Assembly (NCBI GenBank): GCA_001803045.1
Contig: MHAR01000008.1
Location: 116,877 to 180,876, forward strand
Length of the DNA stretch: 64,000 nt
Direction: 5' to 3'
Origin: Ignavibacteria bacterium RIFOXYB12_FULL_35_14
GTDB lineage: Bacteria; Bacteroidota; Ignavibacteria; Ignavibacteriales; Ignavibacteriaceae
In this document: piece by piece, positions 1-8,845 of the stretch
Layout: each line of letters opens with the position of its first letter
Numbering within the stretch: position 1 is the first letter of the stretch
Notes under the pieces: model-generated
Told to the model about the DNA's origin: nothing
What the model saw: only the letters and a program-made list of their open reading frames with translations
The model's database searches: none
Position numbers and translations under genes: made by a program

Positions 1-978
1 TTCTTCCTGTTTAATAAGTTCTTGAAGAACATTTTGAACTAATGAAGAGGGAGGTTTAAATTCATTATTGCTGACAATTGAACTCATCAATTTTCTATGA
101 ATAAATTCTTCTGTTCGCTGATTATAATAATTAGTAAAGTCTTTTCTAATTTCTTCTTTAAATTCTTGGGGAGAAGTTACTTTATCTTTAGAAATTTTTT
201 TAACTAGTTCCTCATTAAGTTCAGGCAGCACTATTTTCTTTATATCTTTAAGCTCTGCTTTGTAAAGAAATGATTCGGAAACTTTTTCATCAGAACCTTC
301 TCCATTTTTATTTATACGTTCATCATTAAACGCAAATGTAAAGCTCTCACCAACTTTTTTACCTTTTGCATTGTCTCTGATTTCCGGTTGAATCCGGTAA
401 TTAGATAGATCGATGTCCAATGTTTCCGGTTTACTTCCTGCGAAAGGTTCGCCGTTCTCTGTAATTCTTTGCAGATCGACTTTGATGATGAAGAATTCGC
501 CATCGCCAACAACATCAACATCCTCAGTTGTGCTGTTGGATTTTAGAATATGCTCCAGCTCATGCTCAACTTCATGCTCGGACACAACATAGTCGGGTAT
601 TTTTATTTCCAAATCGGTATAGTCTTTGGGATCAATGATCGGAATTATTTCAAACTTCACTTTAAAGTTTAAATCTTTTCCCGGATTGAATTGAATATCA
701 GTAAGAACAGGAGTTCCGATTGGTTTTAGTTCGTTATCTTTAGCAACTTTCCAAAATTGCTGTGTTGCTACTTTCTCTGATGCTTCATATTCCAAAGCAT
801 CACCAAATCTGCTTTTCAAAATATTAGCCGGAACTTTTCCCTTTCTAAATCCCGGTAATTGAATTTTTTTTGCTTCTTTTTTTACTTCAGCATCTAACTC
901 AGATTTAATCTCTTCATAAGAAAGTTCAATGCCAATTTCCTGTTCAGATTGGCTTAAATCATTAATAGTAAACTTCAA
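1..978 (-). CDS. tig: Trigger factor, ribosome-associated chaperone (3' end cut by window edge)
   Basis: ATP-independent chaperone that binds near the ribosome exit tunnel and holds nascent chains. I read 326 codons without a stop on the minus strand, starting at a TTG (976-978) preceded by a GAGG Shine-Dalgarno at 984-987. The first residues are MKFTINDLSQSEQE. Residues 43-48 are GFRKGK, the ribosome-binding signature of the family (GFRxGK). The middle matches the degenerate peptidyl-prolyl isomerase domain (GEPFAGSKPE), and the sequence continues into the helical C-terminal arms. Family members are usually about 430-450 residues, so roughly the last 110 lie outside the window. The first ATG-independent start explains why a simple ORF search could miss it. 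Identification is strong. Confidence 0.93.
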   Translation of the reverse strand, partial: MKFTINDLSQSEQEIGIELSYEEIKSELDAEVKKEAKKIQLPGFRKGKVPANILKSRFGDALEYEASEKVATQQFWKVAKDNELKPIGTPVLTDIQFNPGKDLNFKVKFEIIPIIDPKDYTDLEIKIPDYVVSEHEVEHELEHILKSNSTTEDVDVVGDGEFFIIKVDLQRITENGEPFAGSKPETLDIDLSNYRIQPEIRDNAKGKKVGESFTFAFNDERINKNGEGSDEKVSESFLYKAELKDIKKIVLPELNEELVKKISKDKVTSPQEFKEEIRKDFTNYYNQRTEEFIHRKLMSSIVSNNEFKPPSSLVQNVLQELIKQEE

Positions 979-1016
979 AACTACCTCAATATTTGTAAAA
1001 TTATTAAGAAAAAATG

Positions 1017-1098
1017 TGCGAGAACGGGGACTCGAACCCCGACACCGTTAAGTACTAGATCCTAAGTCTAGCGCGTCTGCCAATTCCGCCATTCTCGC
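1017..1098 (-). tRNA. tRNA-Leu (anticodon UAG)
   Basis: The minus-strand sequence folds as a class II tRNA. The acceptor stem is GCGAGAA/TTCTCGC with discriminator A. The D arm is followed by the anticodon stem CTAGA/TCTAG around loop CTTAGGA, with the anticodon TAG at 1062-1064. There is a long variable arm, then a T arm GGGGTTCGAGTCCCC. The long variable arm and UAG anticodon identify leucine. The 3' CCA is not encoded (ACA follows), so it must be added after transcription, consistent with a CCA-adding-type enzyme at 5667-7076. It lies just upstream of tig on the same strand. Confidence 0.97.
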
Positions 1099-1269
1099 AA
1101 TACGGATTGTTTTAATAATTGAATAACAAATATAAATGCGATGATATTGTATCGCAAATATTTGAATTATGTATCTTTTAGATATTAATATAATCATGAA
1201 CATCAATTGGCACGAAATTGGCGATAATAAGAATTAAATGAGTTATAAGATTTAGTTTAAGCAATCTAA

Positions 1270-2037
1270 ATGCAAGTTAGTAAAATATTTCGGCTCAAAT
1301 CAGTAGAATCCCGTATGAATTACGCCTATTTGTCCATTTCCGAACACGGTAAAATAAGAGAGCAAAATGAGGATTCCGTTGGAATTTTTCATACAGATTT
1401 TGGGCTGCTCATAGTTATTTGCGATGGCTTGGGTGGAGGTTTATCTGGTGAATTTGCCTCTATGTTAAGCGTAGAAACAATTCACAAAAGTTTTGTTGAA
1501 TCTCATGAATTAGATTTGCTTAAACGTATCCGAAAGTCAATCGAAAAAGCAAATAAGTTTGTTTACGAAAAATCCAATGGCAACTTAAACTTTAAAGGAA
1601 TGGCAACTACATGTGAAGTATTGCTGCTTAACGGTGTTAGTGCCTTTTGGGGTCATATAGGTGATTCGAGAATTTATTTTCATAAAAACAAAAAGCTTAA
1701 CCAGCTTACAAAAGATCACTCACTAATTCAAAAATTGATTGATGAGGGAGAATTGGCAGTAAAGGATTTTAAAAATCATCCTAAAAAAAGTGTAATCACA
1801 AAAGCTATCGGTGATGATCAAATCCCCGAAATTGATACAAGTAAGATGCTTTTACCTAATCAATCTCAATTGAAATTTTTTGTTTGTACGGATGGGGTTA
1901 CTTGTGTAGTGAATGATAACGAATTGGAGATTCTGTTGGAGCATAAAGATTTAAGTGAAATTTCCAATAAACTTAAGAAGCTTATCAACAAACGCGGTGC
2001 ACCCGACAATTATTCATATGTGATAGTATCCAACTAA
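1270..2037 (+). CDS. PP2C-family (PPM) serine/threonine protein phosphatase
   Basis: Stand-alone 255-residue PPM phosphatase that would dephosphorylate Ser/Thr residues in the cytoplasm using two metal ions. The expected motifs appear in order: G-x-x-R-x-x-NED (NED at 33-35), CDGLGG with metal-binding D52, GHIGDSR (128-134), LTKDHS (about 146-151), CTDG (206-209) and a final PDN (245-247) with the last metal-binding Asp. There is no extra sensor or membrane domain. The start is uncertain: ATG 1270 and ATG 1315 (MNYAYLS) both lack a clear ribosome-binding site, and 1315 begins right at the first beta strand of the family. It stands alone between the tRNA and murA, so its substrate cannot be inferred. 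Confidence 0.9.
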   Translation: MQVSKIFRLKSVESRMNYAYLSISEHGKIREQNEDSVGIFHTDFGLLIVICDGLGGGLSGEFASMLSVETIHKSFVESHELDLLKRIRKSIEKANKFVYEKSNGNLNFKGMATTCEVLLLNGVSAFWGHIGDSRIYFHKNKKLNQLTKDHSLIQKLIDEGELAVKDFKNHPKKSVITKAIGDDQIPEIDTSKMLLPNQSQLKFFVCTDGVTCVVNDNELEILLEHKDLSEISNKLKKLINKRGAPDNYSYVIVSN

Positions 2038-2137
2038 TTTTAGTTTGTACTTGCTTCAAAATTGATTTTACCTTCTCTTATCTTTAATTTTCCTAAAGTT
2101 AAAAAACATTTCTTTCAGAATAAATCGTTGGAATACT

Positions 2138-3403
2138 TTGGATAAATTCATAATAACTGGTGGGAAAAAATTAGAAGGAAAAACTCAAGTAAGCGGTGCA
2201 AAAAATGCTTCGCTTGCTTTAATGCCCGCTACTCTTCTATCGTATGGCAAATCAACATTATTTAATACACCGGAATTGAATGATGTTTTCACCATGATTA
2301 AATTGCTTAAGCATCTTGGTGTTGAATCGACCTTCTCCAACTCTGTCCTTGAATTGAATACAACCAACATCAACAATTACGTTGCACCTTATGAACACGT
2401 TAAGAAAATGAGAGCATCGGTTTATGTTCTTGGACCACTGTTAACCAGATTTGGCTATGCAAAAGTATCATTGCCCGGCGGTTGTGCGTGGGGACCTCGT
2501 CCAATTAATCTTCATCTTGAAGGATTAAAAAAGATGGGAGCCGATATTGAACTTACCGAAGGTTATATAGTTGCCAAAGCAAAAAAGCTTAATGGAGCAA
2601 AAATCATTTTTGATGTATCATCAGTTGGAGCGACAGGAAATTTATTAATGGCTGCAGTTCTAGCTAAAGGAACTACTGTTATCAGTAATGCAGCATTGGA
2701 GCCCGAAATTATTAACCTTGCAGAATTTCTTGTGAAAATGGGAGCGAAGATCGAGGGAATTAATACAACAACTTTAACTATCGAAGGAGTTGATTCATTA
2801 CAAGCCGCAAATGCAGAAACAATATCCGATAGAATTGAAGCGGGTACGATTTTAATTGCAGCGGCAATTACTAAAGGAAAAGTTGTAATTGAAAAGATCG
2901 ATCCAAAATATTTAAATGCTGTCATTTTGAAATTAGAAGACAGCGGATGCAAAGTGAAATTGTATGATCACGCAATCGAGGTTGATGCTCAAGAAATCAT
3001 GATCAATCCCACAAATATTTCTACTGCTCCTTTTCCAGGATTTCCTACAGATGTGCAAGCACAATGGACCGCTTACATGTCCTTAGCCAATGGAGTTTCA
3101 ACCGTTACTGATACAGTTTATCTTGATAGGTTTATGCATGTTTCTGAGTTGGTTAGATTGGGAGCTGACATAGTTGTAAAGGAAAATAGTGCTGTGATTA
3201 AAGGTGTTTCGAAATTAAAAGGCGCAAAAGTTATGTCAACTGATTTACGTGCGAGTGCTTGTCTTGTTCTTGCTGGATTAGCTGCAGAAGGAAATACAGA
3301 AGTACTGCGTGTTTATCATTTGGACCGTGGTTACCAGCGAATTGAGGAGAAATTAATGAGCTTGGGTGCAAGCATCGAAAGAGTGGAGGGAAAAGAGTAT
3401 TAG
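2138..3403 (+). CDS. murA: UDP-N-acetylglucosamine 1-carboxyvinyltransferase (MurA)
   Basis: Catalyses the first committed step of peptidoglycan synthesis, transferring enolpyruvate from PEP to UDP-GlcNAc in the cytoplasm. The 421 residues match the normal length. K22-N23 sit in SGAKNASL, and the catalytic cysteine is C116 in PGGCAWGPRP, so the enzyme should be fosfomycin-sensitive, unlike Cys-to-Asp variants. The C-terminal part contains the FPTDVQAQW and DLRASACLVLAGLAA family motifs. The start is a TTG at 2138 with only a weak TTGGA upstream, but no ATG lies nearby and the first residues (MDKFIITGGKKLEG) fit the family. Its 3' end overlaps the next gene by 38 bases if that gene starts at GTG 3366. 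Confidence 0.96.
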   Translation: MDKFIITGGKKLEGKTQVSGAKNASLALMPATLLSYGKSTLFNTPELNDVFTMIKLLKHLGVESTFSNSVLELNTTNINNYVAPYEHVKKMRASVYVLGPLLTRFGYAKVSLPGGCAWGPRPINLHLEGLKKMGADIELTEGYIVAKAKKLNGAKIIFDVSSVGATGNLLMAAVLAKGTTVISNAALEPEIINLAEFLVKMGAKIEGINTTTLTIEGVDSLQAANAETISDRIEAGTILIAAAITKGKVVIEKIDPKYLNAVILKLEDSGCKVKLYDHAIEVDAQEIMINPTNISTAPFPGFPTDVQAQWTAYMSLANGVSTVTDTVYLDRFMHVSELVRLGADIVVKENSAVIKGVSKLKGAKVMSTDLRASACLVLAGLAAEGNTEVLRVYHLDRGYQRIEEKLMSLGASIERVEGKEY

Positions 3404-5633
3404 TATTTTCAAAAGAATATTATCAGCTTATAATTATTTATCAATCTACCTTCTTATCCTTATAGTTTTTAATCTAATATTATTAAACCTGCCTCTAACA
3501 AATTACCTTGGCTATGAATTTTCGATCTTTAATTCCGTTGTAATAATTCTTTTAGCCGGAATTTTTTCCATTTTCTATCTTAAAAAAATTGCCGTTGGCG
3601 AGAACACAAAGAATAAAATATATAAAACGCTAGCATGGGTTTCCTTCATATTTTTACTCTTACCGTTTTTGATTTCGTTTGTGAGTTTATTTAAAACGGT
3701 TACATGTCCAATTATAGAAGGAATTATCTTTTATACTTTTTTAACCATACCCGCACCGATAATTGGGATTGCATTAGGCATTCTAAGTTATAGCCTATCA
3801 AAAAGGATCAGCTTATTACTTTTTTTACTAGCGTTTTTCATAATTGCACTCATTCCGGTATTTGAGATTTATTTCAATCCGCAAGTTTATTTTTACAATC
3901 CCATAGTCGGTTTTTTCCCTGGAACTATTTATGATGAGGGTATTGAAGTTGATTTGAAGTTAATGATCTATAGAATACTTAACCTTCTATTTTTTCTTTC
4001 AATAATCTTTCTGGTTCTTCGAGCATTGGTTTCTTCTTCGCGCTATTCGCTTAAAATTACATGGGTTTACTCAATAATAGTTCCGCTGGCGTTCATTATT
4101 TTATCCTCAGATTTCGGTTACTCAACAACGCCATCGCGCATTAAAGCTGAGTTAGATAAAACGATATCGTCAGAGCATTATGAAATTCATTATTCATCTG
4201 CATTGAATGATACATTGATCTCTGTAATAGCACTTCATCACGAGTTTTATTATTCGGAATTGGAGAAATATTTTAATGTAAAGCCGAAGAAAAAAATTGT
4301 TTCATTAATTTTTAATAATAGGGGACAAAAAAAGCGACTGTTCGGAACTGCCAATGCTGATGTTGCAAAACCTTGGATCCCGGAAATTTACATTTCAGTT
4401 GATAACTATGACAAAACTTTGAAGCATGAAATAGCTCATTGTTTTACTAGGGAATTTGGTTCGTACATTTTTAAAATCGCCGACAATTTTAATCCTTCAT
4501 TGATTGAAGGTGTAGCGATGGCTGCTGACCCGGTTTACGATGGATTTGATCTTGATTACATGGCAGCATTAGCTTTTAATAATGATTTTAAGTTAAATGT
4601 AAATGCATTATTTACATTTTTTAATTTTTTTAAGCAGCCGTCGTCTTTAGGATATATTATTGCAGGTTCATTTATCAAGTTTTTAATTGATAAATACGGA
4701 ATCAACCAGTTTAAAAAATTGTATACGGATTTGGATTTTGTGGAACATTATGGAAAAGAATTGCCTATGCTTGCTCGCGAGCATGAAATTTATTTGAATG
4801 ATAAGTATGGTATTCATGCAATTGCAATTGACCGTGCTAAATATTACTATGGACGTAAATCGATATTTTATAAAGTGTGTCCTCGTTATGTTGCAAAGAA
4901 AATAAATGAGGCTTGGAAATTGTATGATCAGAAAAAGATTGAGGATGCAAAAAAAATATTTAAGAAACTGCTAACTATCAGCGATAATTATTCGCCGCTA
5001 ATTGGTCTATCGTATTGCTATGTTGAATTGAATGAAAACCAGAAAGCAATTTACTTATTACAAGAAAACATCCATAAGTTTGAAAAGACAGCATATCAGT
5101 ATGAAATACAATTTTTATTAGCAGATTTGCTGGCAAAGAATAATCGAATATCGGAAGCCCATTCGATTTATAAATTACTGATTTTACAAAATCCCAGCAG
5201 AACATTGTATAGTTTATCTACTTTACGCGCTGATTTAATAGATGCTGATTCATTAATTGTAAAATATTTAAATGGTGAGGATGAAGCGAAATATGGGATT
5301 CTGAAATCTCTTAACTCAACAAGCTACAATTATAATTCATTTCCATACTTATCATCATTAGCGAAATCGGCTAAAGTTGAGCATGAAAATTTCTTAAAGA
5401 ATTTTGCTAAAGTGCTTGAAGTTACTGACCAAAAGAGCAGTTATGCTATTTATAGATTATCTTCGTATATGTGTGAAAAATTGGACTTTAACAGAGCCAG
5501 AAAAATGGCGGCACTTTCATTAAGATACTCTGAAGATGTGAGCTTCAATTCTGTGTTGCAAAGTAATTTTAATAAGATGAATTGGCTGTATAAAAATTCC
5601 GGTGAAGCTTTGTCTAAAATGAAATATTTTTAA
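3366..5633 (+). CDS. Membrane-anchored gluzincin-like metallopeptidase with TPR C-terminus
   Basis: A 755-residue protein of no named family that I recognise. The first 250 residues hold about seven hydrophobic segments. A soluble part follows with HEIAH at 354-358 and a Glu in the motif IEGVAMA at 381. This HExxH-x22-E spacing is that of gluzincin zinc peptidases, which use the two His and the distal Glu as zinc ligands. From about residue 500 onward the sequence is helical and TPR-like (for example KIEDAKKIFKKLL and EAHSIYKLLI). I infer a multi-pass membrane protein with its peptidase and TPR parts on one side, probably periplasmic. The GTG start at 3366 overlaps murA by 38 bases. A GGAGGG at 3387-3392 has no standard start codon in frame just after it, so the start is uncertain. 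The overlap suggests co-transcription with murA, but a role in wall synthesis is only a guess. Confidence 0.7.
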   Translation: MQASKEWREKSISIFKRILSAYNYLSIYLLILIVFNLILLNLPLTNYLGYEFSIFNSVVIILLAGIFSIFYLKKIAVGENTKNKIYKTLAWVSFIFLLLPFLISFVSLFKTVTCPIIEGIIFYTFLTIPAPIIGIALGILSYSLSKRISLLLFLLAFFIIALIPVFEIYFNPQVYFYNPIVGFFPGTIYDEGIEVDLKLMIYRILNLLFFLSIIFLVLRALVSSSRYSLKITWVYSIIVPLAFIILSSDFGYSTTPSRIKAELDKTISSEHYEIHYSSALNDTLISVIALHHEFYYSELEKYFNVKPKKKIVSLIFNNRGQKKRLFGTANADVAKPWIPEIYISVDNYDKTLKHEIAHCFTREFGSYIFKIADNFNPSLIEGVAMAADPVYDGFDLDYMAALAFNNDFKLNVNALFTFFNFFKQPSSLGYIIAGSFIKFLIDKYGINQFKKLYTDLDFVEHYGKELPMLAREHEIYLNDKYGIHAIAIDRAKYYYGRKSIFYKVCPRYVAKKINEAWKLYDQKKIEDAKKIFKKLLTISDNYSPLIGLSYCYVELNENQKAIYLLQENIHKFEKTAYQYEIQFLLADLLAKNNRISEAHSIYKLLILQNPSRTLYSLSTLRADLIDADSLIVKYLNGEDEAKYGILKSLNSTSYNYNSFPYLSSLAKSAKVEHENFLKNFAKVLEVTDQKSSYAIYRLSSYMCEKLDFNRARKMAALSLRYSEDVSFNSVLQSNFNKMNWLYKNSGEALSKMKYF

Positions 5634-5666
5634 GAACTCTAATACTTACGATAAAAATAAAATAAC

Positions 5667-7076
5667 GTGAACTTCAAAGAAAAAATAAAACAATACTCAT
5701 TTCTAGATTCAGCCATGCAAATCGCTAAGCGAATGAATTATAAAGTATTTTTGGTCGGTGGATACGTTCGTGACTTAATTTTAAAAAGGGAAAGTCTTGA
5801 GATGGATCTTTTAGTATTAGGGGATGGAATTGAATTTGCAAATGAGTACGCTAAAGAACTAGGAATCAAATCAGTTACTGTTTATAAAAATTTTGGAACA
5901 GCTCATTTTAAATATGAAGATTTTAATTTAGAGTTTGTGGGAGCAAGAAAGGAATCCTACAGTAAAGATAGCCGCAAACCCGAGGTAGTCTTAGGTTCTT
6001 TTACCGATGATATAAGCAGACGTGATTTTACGATTAATACTTTTGCAATTTCCTTGAATGAAAAAGATTTTGGAGAATTGATAGATCGTTACGATGGAAT
6101 GAACGACATCAGAAATAAGTTAATAAGAACTCCTATTGACCCACTCATCACGTTCGATGATGATCCTCTGAGAATTATGCGTGCATTCAGATTTGCTTCT
6201 CAATTGGATTTTAAAGTACACAATTCAATTTTATATGCAGCAAACAAATTAAGAGAACGACTGAAAATTGTATCTCAGGAAAGAATCACCGATGAACTAA
6301 TGAAGATAATGGCATCTCCACAACCTTCAATTGGGATAAAGCTTCTTCATAACTCGGGAGTTATGGAAATCATATTTCCGGAAATTTCGAATCTGTCGGG
6401 TGTAGATCAACGGAATGATTATCATCACAAAGATGTTTTTCTTCATACATGCATGGTCGTTGATAACGTTGCAAAGATTAGTGATGATATTTGGCTGAGA
6501 CTTGTTGCTTTACTCCACGACATTGCAAAACCTCAAACCAAAAAATTTGTTGAAGAGATTGGCTGGACATTTCACGGGCATGATGAAATTGGTGCACGCA
6601 TGATGAAAGGAATCTTCAAAAGATTGAAGCTGCCGATGAACAAGTTAGAATATGTTGAGAAATTAATTCGTCTTCATCTTCGACCAATTGCCCTTGCAAA
6701 AGATGAAGTAACTGATTCGGCGATACGGCGATTGATTGTTGATACCGGCGATGACTTGAATGATCTTATAAATCTGTGCAGAGCGGATATCACGAGTAAA
6801 GATCCTAACCGGGTTACAAAATATCTTTATAATTATGAAAGAGTGATGAAAAAAGTTTTTGAAGTGTTGGAAAAAGATAAGCTTAGAGCATTTCAATCGC
6901 CTGTGCGTGGCGAGGAGATTATGCAGATTTGCAATCTAAAACCTTCTAAAAAAGTGGGGGAAATTAAGAAGGCAATTGAAGAGGCAATTCTTGATGGAAA
7001 GATCGGTAACAATTACGAAGAAGCTTATGAATATCTTTTTTCCATTAAGGAAAAATATCTTTCAAATAACATTTGA
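5667..7076 (+). CDS. tRNA nucleotidyltransferase / poly(A) polymerase family protein with HD domain
   Basis: Class II nucleotidyltransferase of the CCA-adding enzyme/poly(A) polymerase family, 469 residues. The N-terminal head shows LVGGYVRDLIL (29-39) and the palm motif ESLEMDLLVLG. Then come RRDFTINTFA and the binding motif DPLRIMRAFRFASQLDF, followed by an HD domain (LVALLHDIAKP). In most relatives the metal motif is DxD, but here residues 46-48 read EMD, so the first ligand is Glu. The window's tRNA lacks an encoded CCA, so a CCA-adding role is the natural reading, though some bacteria split A- and CC-adding between paralogues. The GTG start at 5667 is the only good start. It is the last gene before a repeat-bearing gap. 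Confidence 0.9.
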   Translation: MNFKEKIKQYSFLDSAMQIAKRMNYKVFLVGGYVRDLILKRESLEMDLLVLGDGIEFANEYAKELGIKSVTVYKNFGTAHFKYEDFNLEFVGARKESYSKDSRKPEVVLGSFTDDISRRDFTINTFAISLNEKDFGELIDRYDGMNDIRNKLIRTPIDPLITFDDDPLRIMRAFRFASQLDFKVHNSILYAANKLRERLKIVSQERITDELMKIMASPQPSIGIKLLHNSGVMEIIFPEISNLSGVDQRNDYHHKDVFLHTCMVVDNVAKISDDIWLRLVALLHDIAKPQTKKFVEEIGWTFHGHDEIGARMMKGIFKRLKLPMNKLEYVEKLIRLHLRPIALAKDEVTDSAIRRLIVDTGDDLNDLINLCRADITSKDPNRVTKYLYNYERVMKKVFEVLEKDKLRAFQSPVRGEEIMQICNLKPSKKVGEIKKAIEEAILDGKIGNNYEEAYEYLFSIKEKYLSNNI

Positions 7077-7432
7077 CCCTTAACATGATACGTAACGTAT
7101 GGATGAAAATTCGCAAACAAACCCAGTTCCTTTGATCTTCAGTACTATGCGTTAGGAACTGGATTTGTATTCTTCACCTTTGGATAAGGTGAGTCTTAAG
7201 TTATTTTGGGATGATCACCATAAATCCAAATTTTATGCTCAATTTTTATCCGACTCGTATCGCTTTAACTACCAATCAAATAATTATATTACCATTCATA
7301 ATTAAAAACTCTTTGTTTTAGCCAAAACAATTATTTTCCATTTGAAATTTTTTTAAAATAATTGTGGTTTCACTAAGAGTGTCATATTTAGAAAACAATT
7401 TCTCACAAAATCTTAATTAGTTGGAGCAAAAT
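7077..7432. other. Intergenic region between the nucleotidyltransferase and the efflux operon
   Basis: 356 bases without a convincing gene on either strand. It contains one palindromic element (7117-7168, described separately). The rest is AT-rich and probably contains the promoter of the efflux operon, since the next five genes are tightly spaced. I could not point to one unambiguous promoter. The GGAG at 7423-7426 is the ribosome-binding site of the TolC-like gene. Confidence 0.6.
7117..7168. repeat. Palindromic repeat, family A copy 1
   Basis: Left arm ACAAACCCAGTTCCT (7117-7131) and right arm AGGAACTGGATTTGT (7154-7168) pair at 14 of 15 positions around a 22-nt loop. The same arms recur at 15128-15180 (perfect) and 49502-49553 (degenerate), always between genes. 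The loops differ between copies. Confidence 0.85.
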
Positions 7433-8782
7433 ATGCGAACATTTCTTTCATTGTTGTTGATTATTGGTAATACAATGTTGTTATCAGCACAAAAGCAATT
7501 AACGCTGGATGACGCAATAAAAATAGCGCTTCAGAAAAATTCGACCCTGAAAAAGACAGAAAATAACCTGGCTACTTATCACTCAAATGTTAAATCAGCT
7601 TATGGTGCTTTTCTACCTTCGCTGGGGGCAAGCGGTTCATTAAGCTGGAATCGCAATGAAGCAGCAGGCGGAGAAACATTTGTTTATCAAGGTACAACTT
7701 TTACTTCCGAACCTGTGACAACCGAAACTAGGAACTATTCTGTTGGAGCTGGGGCAAGTGTAGATTTATTTGACGGGCTTTCAAACATTGCTAATCTTTC
7801 TCAAACAAAAAACGATCTTGAATCTGCTGAACTTTTTTTTGAGAGAGTAAAACAGGATATAGTTTTCAACACAATAAATCTTTATTACGATGTGGTCAAT
7901 AATCAGCAGCTATTAAAAGTAAAAGAAGAAGATGTGAAATGGAACCAAAAAAATTTGGAAACCATAACCGAAAGAAATAGACTTGGTGCTGTTACTCTTG
8001 CAGATGTTTATGCCCAGCAAGTAAGGTTTGGGAATGCTGAACTGGAATTAGTTAGAACAAAAAATATTCTTGAAAGCTCAAAGGCGGATTTACTTGATTA
8101 TTTGGGCTTAGATGTGTTAGATCAATATCAATTATCAGATTCATTATCACCTCAAGAACTTTCCATATTACAAAAAGACTTATCTAAGGAAGATGAAAAT
8201 GTTTCTAAAATTGTTGAAGAAGCATTAAATAAAAGACCGGATTATCAAAGTGTTAAATTAGATCTTGAAAGTGCCAATAATGGAATCACAAAAGCCTGGT
8301 CCGGTTATTTGCCAAGATTGACCGGAAGCGCTAATTTCAGCACTTATTCTAATGATGTTAGTAAATTATTTAAATCACGAAACTATTCGCTGGGCTTAAC
8401 TTTAAGCATTCCAATTTTTTCAAATTTTAGTACTGAAAACCAGGTGCAACTTGCAAGAGTGAATGTAATGAATAAGGAAATCGTGGTAACTGATCTTGAA
8501 AGACAAATAAAAAAGAATTTAAAAAGAACCTTTCTTGATTTGCAGGCTGCTGAGAAAGCTTTGGAAGTCGGTAAAAGAAATATAGTAGCTGCACAGGAAA
8601 ATCTTAAAATCGAATCTGAAAAATACTCACTCGGTGCCGGCACTTTGCTGAATGTGCTTGTTGCCAATTCAGAATTTACAAATGCACAAACAAATTTTAT
8701 CAATGCTCAATTTGCATACATAACATTGAGTGAACAGCTCAAGTACTACTTAGGGGTAATCGAGTATAAGAGTTATGAATAA
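7433..8782 (+). CDS. TolC-family outer-membrane efflux protein
   Basis: Outer-membrane channel of a tripartite exporter. ATG 7433 is preferred over an in-frame TTG at 7421 because GGAG at 7423-7426 lies six bases before the ATG, and the protein then begins with a clean signal peptide (MRTFLSLLLIIG, cleavage after LLSAQ). The mature part begins with LTLDDAIKIALQKN, the usual opening of the outer-membrane efflux family. It shows the internal duplication of long coiled-coil helices; the second repeat has the matching NKRPDYQSVKLDLESA segment. Length (449 residues) is normal. It opens an operon with a membrane fusion protein, an ABC ATPase and two FtsX-type permeases, so it should be the exit duct of that pump. 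Confidence 0.93.
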   Translation: MRTFLSLLLIIGNTMLLSAQKQLTLDDAIKIALQKNSTLKKTENNLATYHSNVKSAYGAFLPSLGASGSLSWNRNEAAGGETFVYQGTTFTSEPVTTETRNYSVGAGASVDLFDGLSNIANLSQTKNDLESAELFFERVKQDIVFNTINLYYDVVNNQQLLKVKEEDVKWNQKNLETITERNRLGAVTLADVYAQQVRFGNAELELVRTKNILESSKADLLDYLGLDVLDQYQLSDSLSPQELSILQKDLSKEDENVSKIVEEALNKRPDYQSVKLDLESANNGITKAWSGYLPRLTGSANFSTYSNDVSKLFKSRNYSLGLTLSIPIFSNFSTENQVQLARVNVMNKEIVVTDLERQIKKNLKRTFLDLQAAEKALEVGKRNIVAAQENLKIESEKYSLGAGTLLNVLVANSEFTNAQTNFINAQFAYITLSEQLKYYLGVIEYKSYE

Positions 8783-8845
8783 TCTAAAATTAGAAATTAA
8801 GCGGTATTATTTATTAAAGAGTAAAAATCTTAGGAGTTAATTATA

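Noticed and set aside
2185-2952. Minus-strand open frames inside murA
   Set aside because: They run opposite a clear MurA gene and have no family motifs or ribosome-binding sites.
7117-7168. CRISPR-like repeats
   Set aside because: Palindromes are dispersed singly over tens of kilobases, without regular spacing or cas genes.
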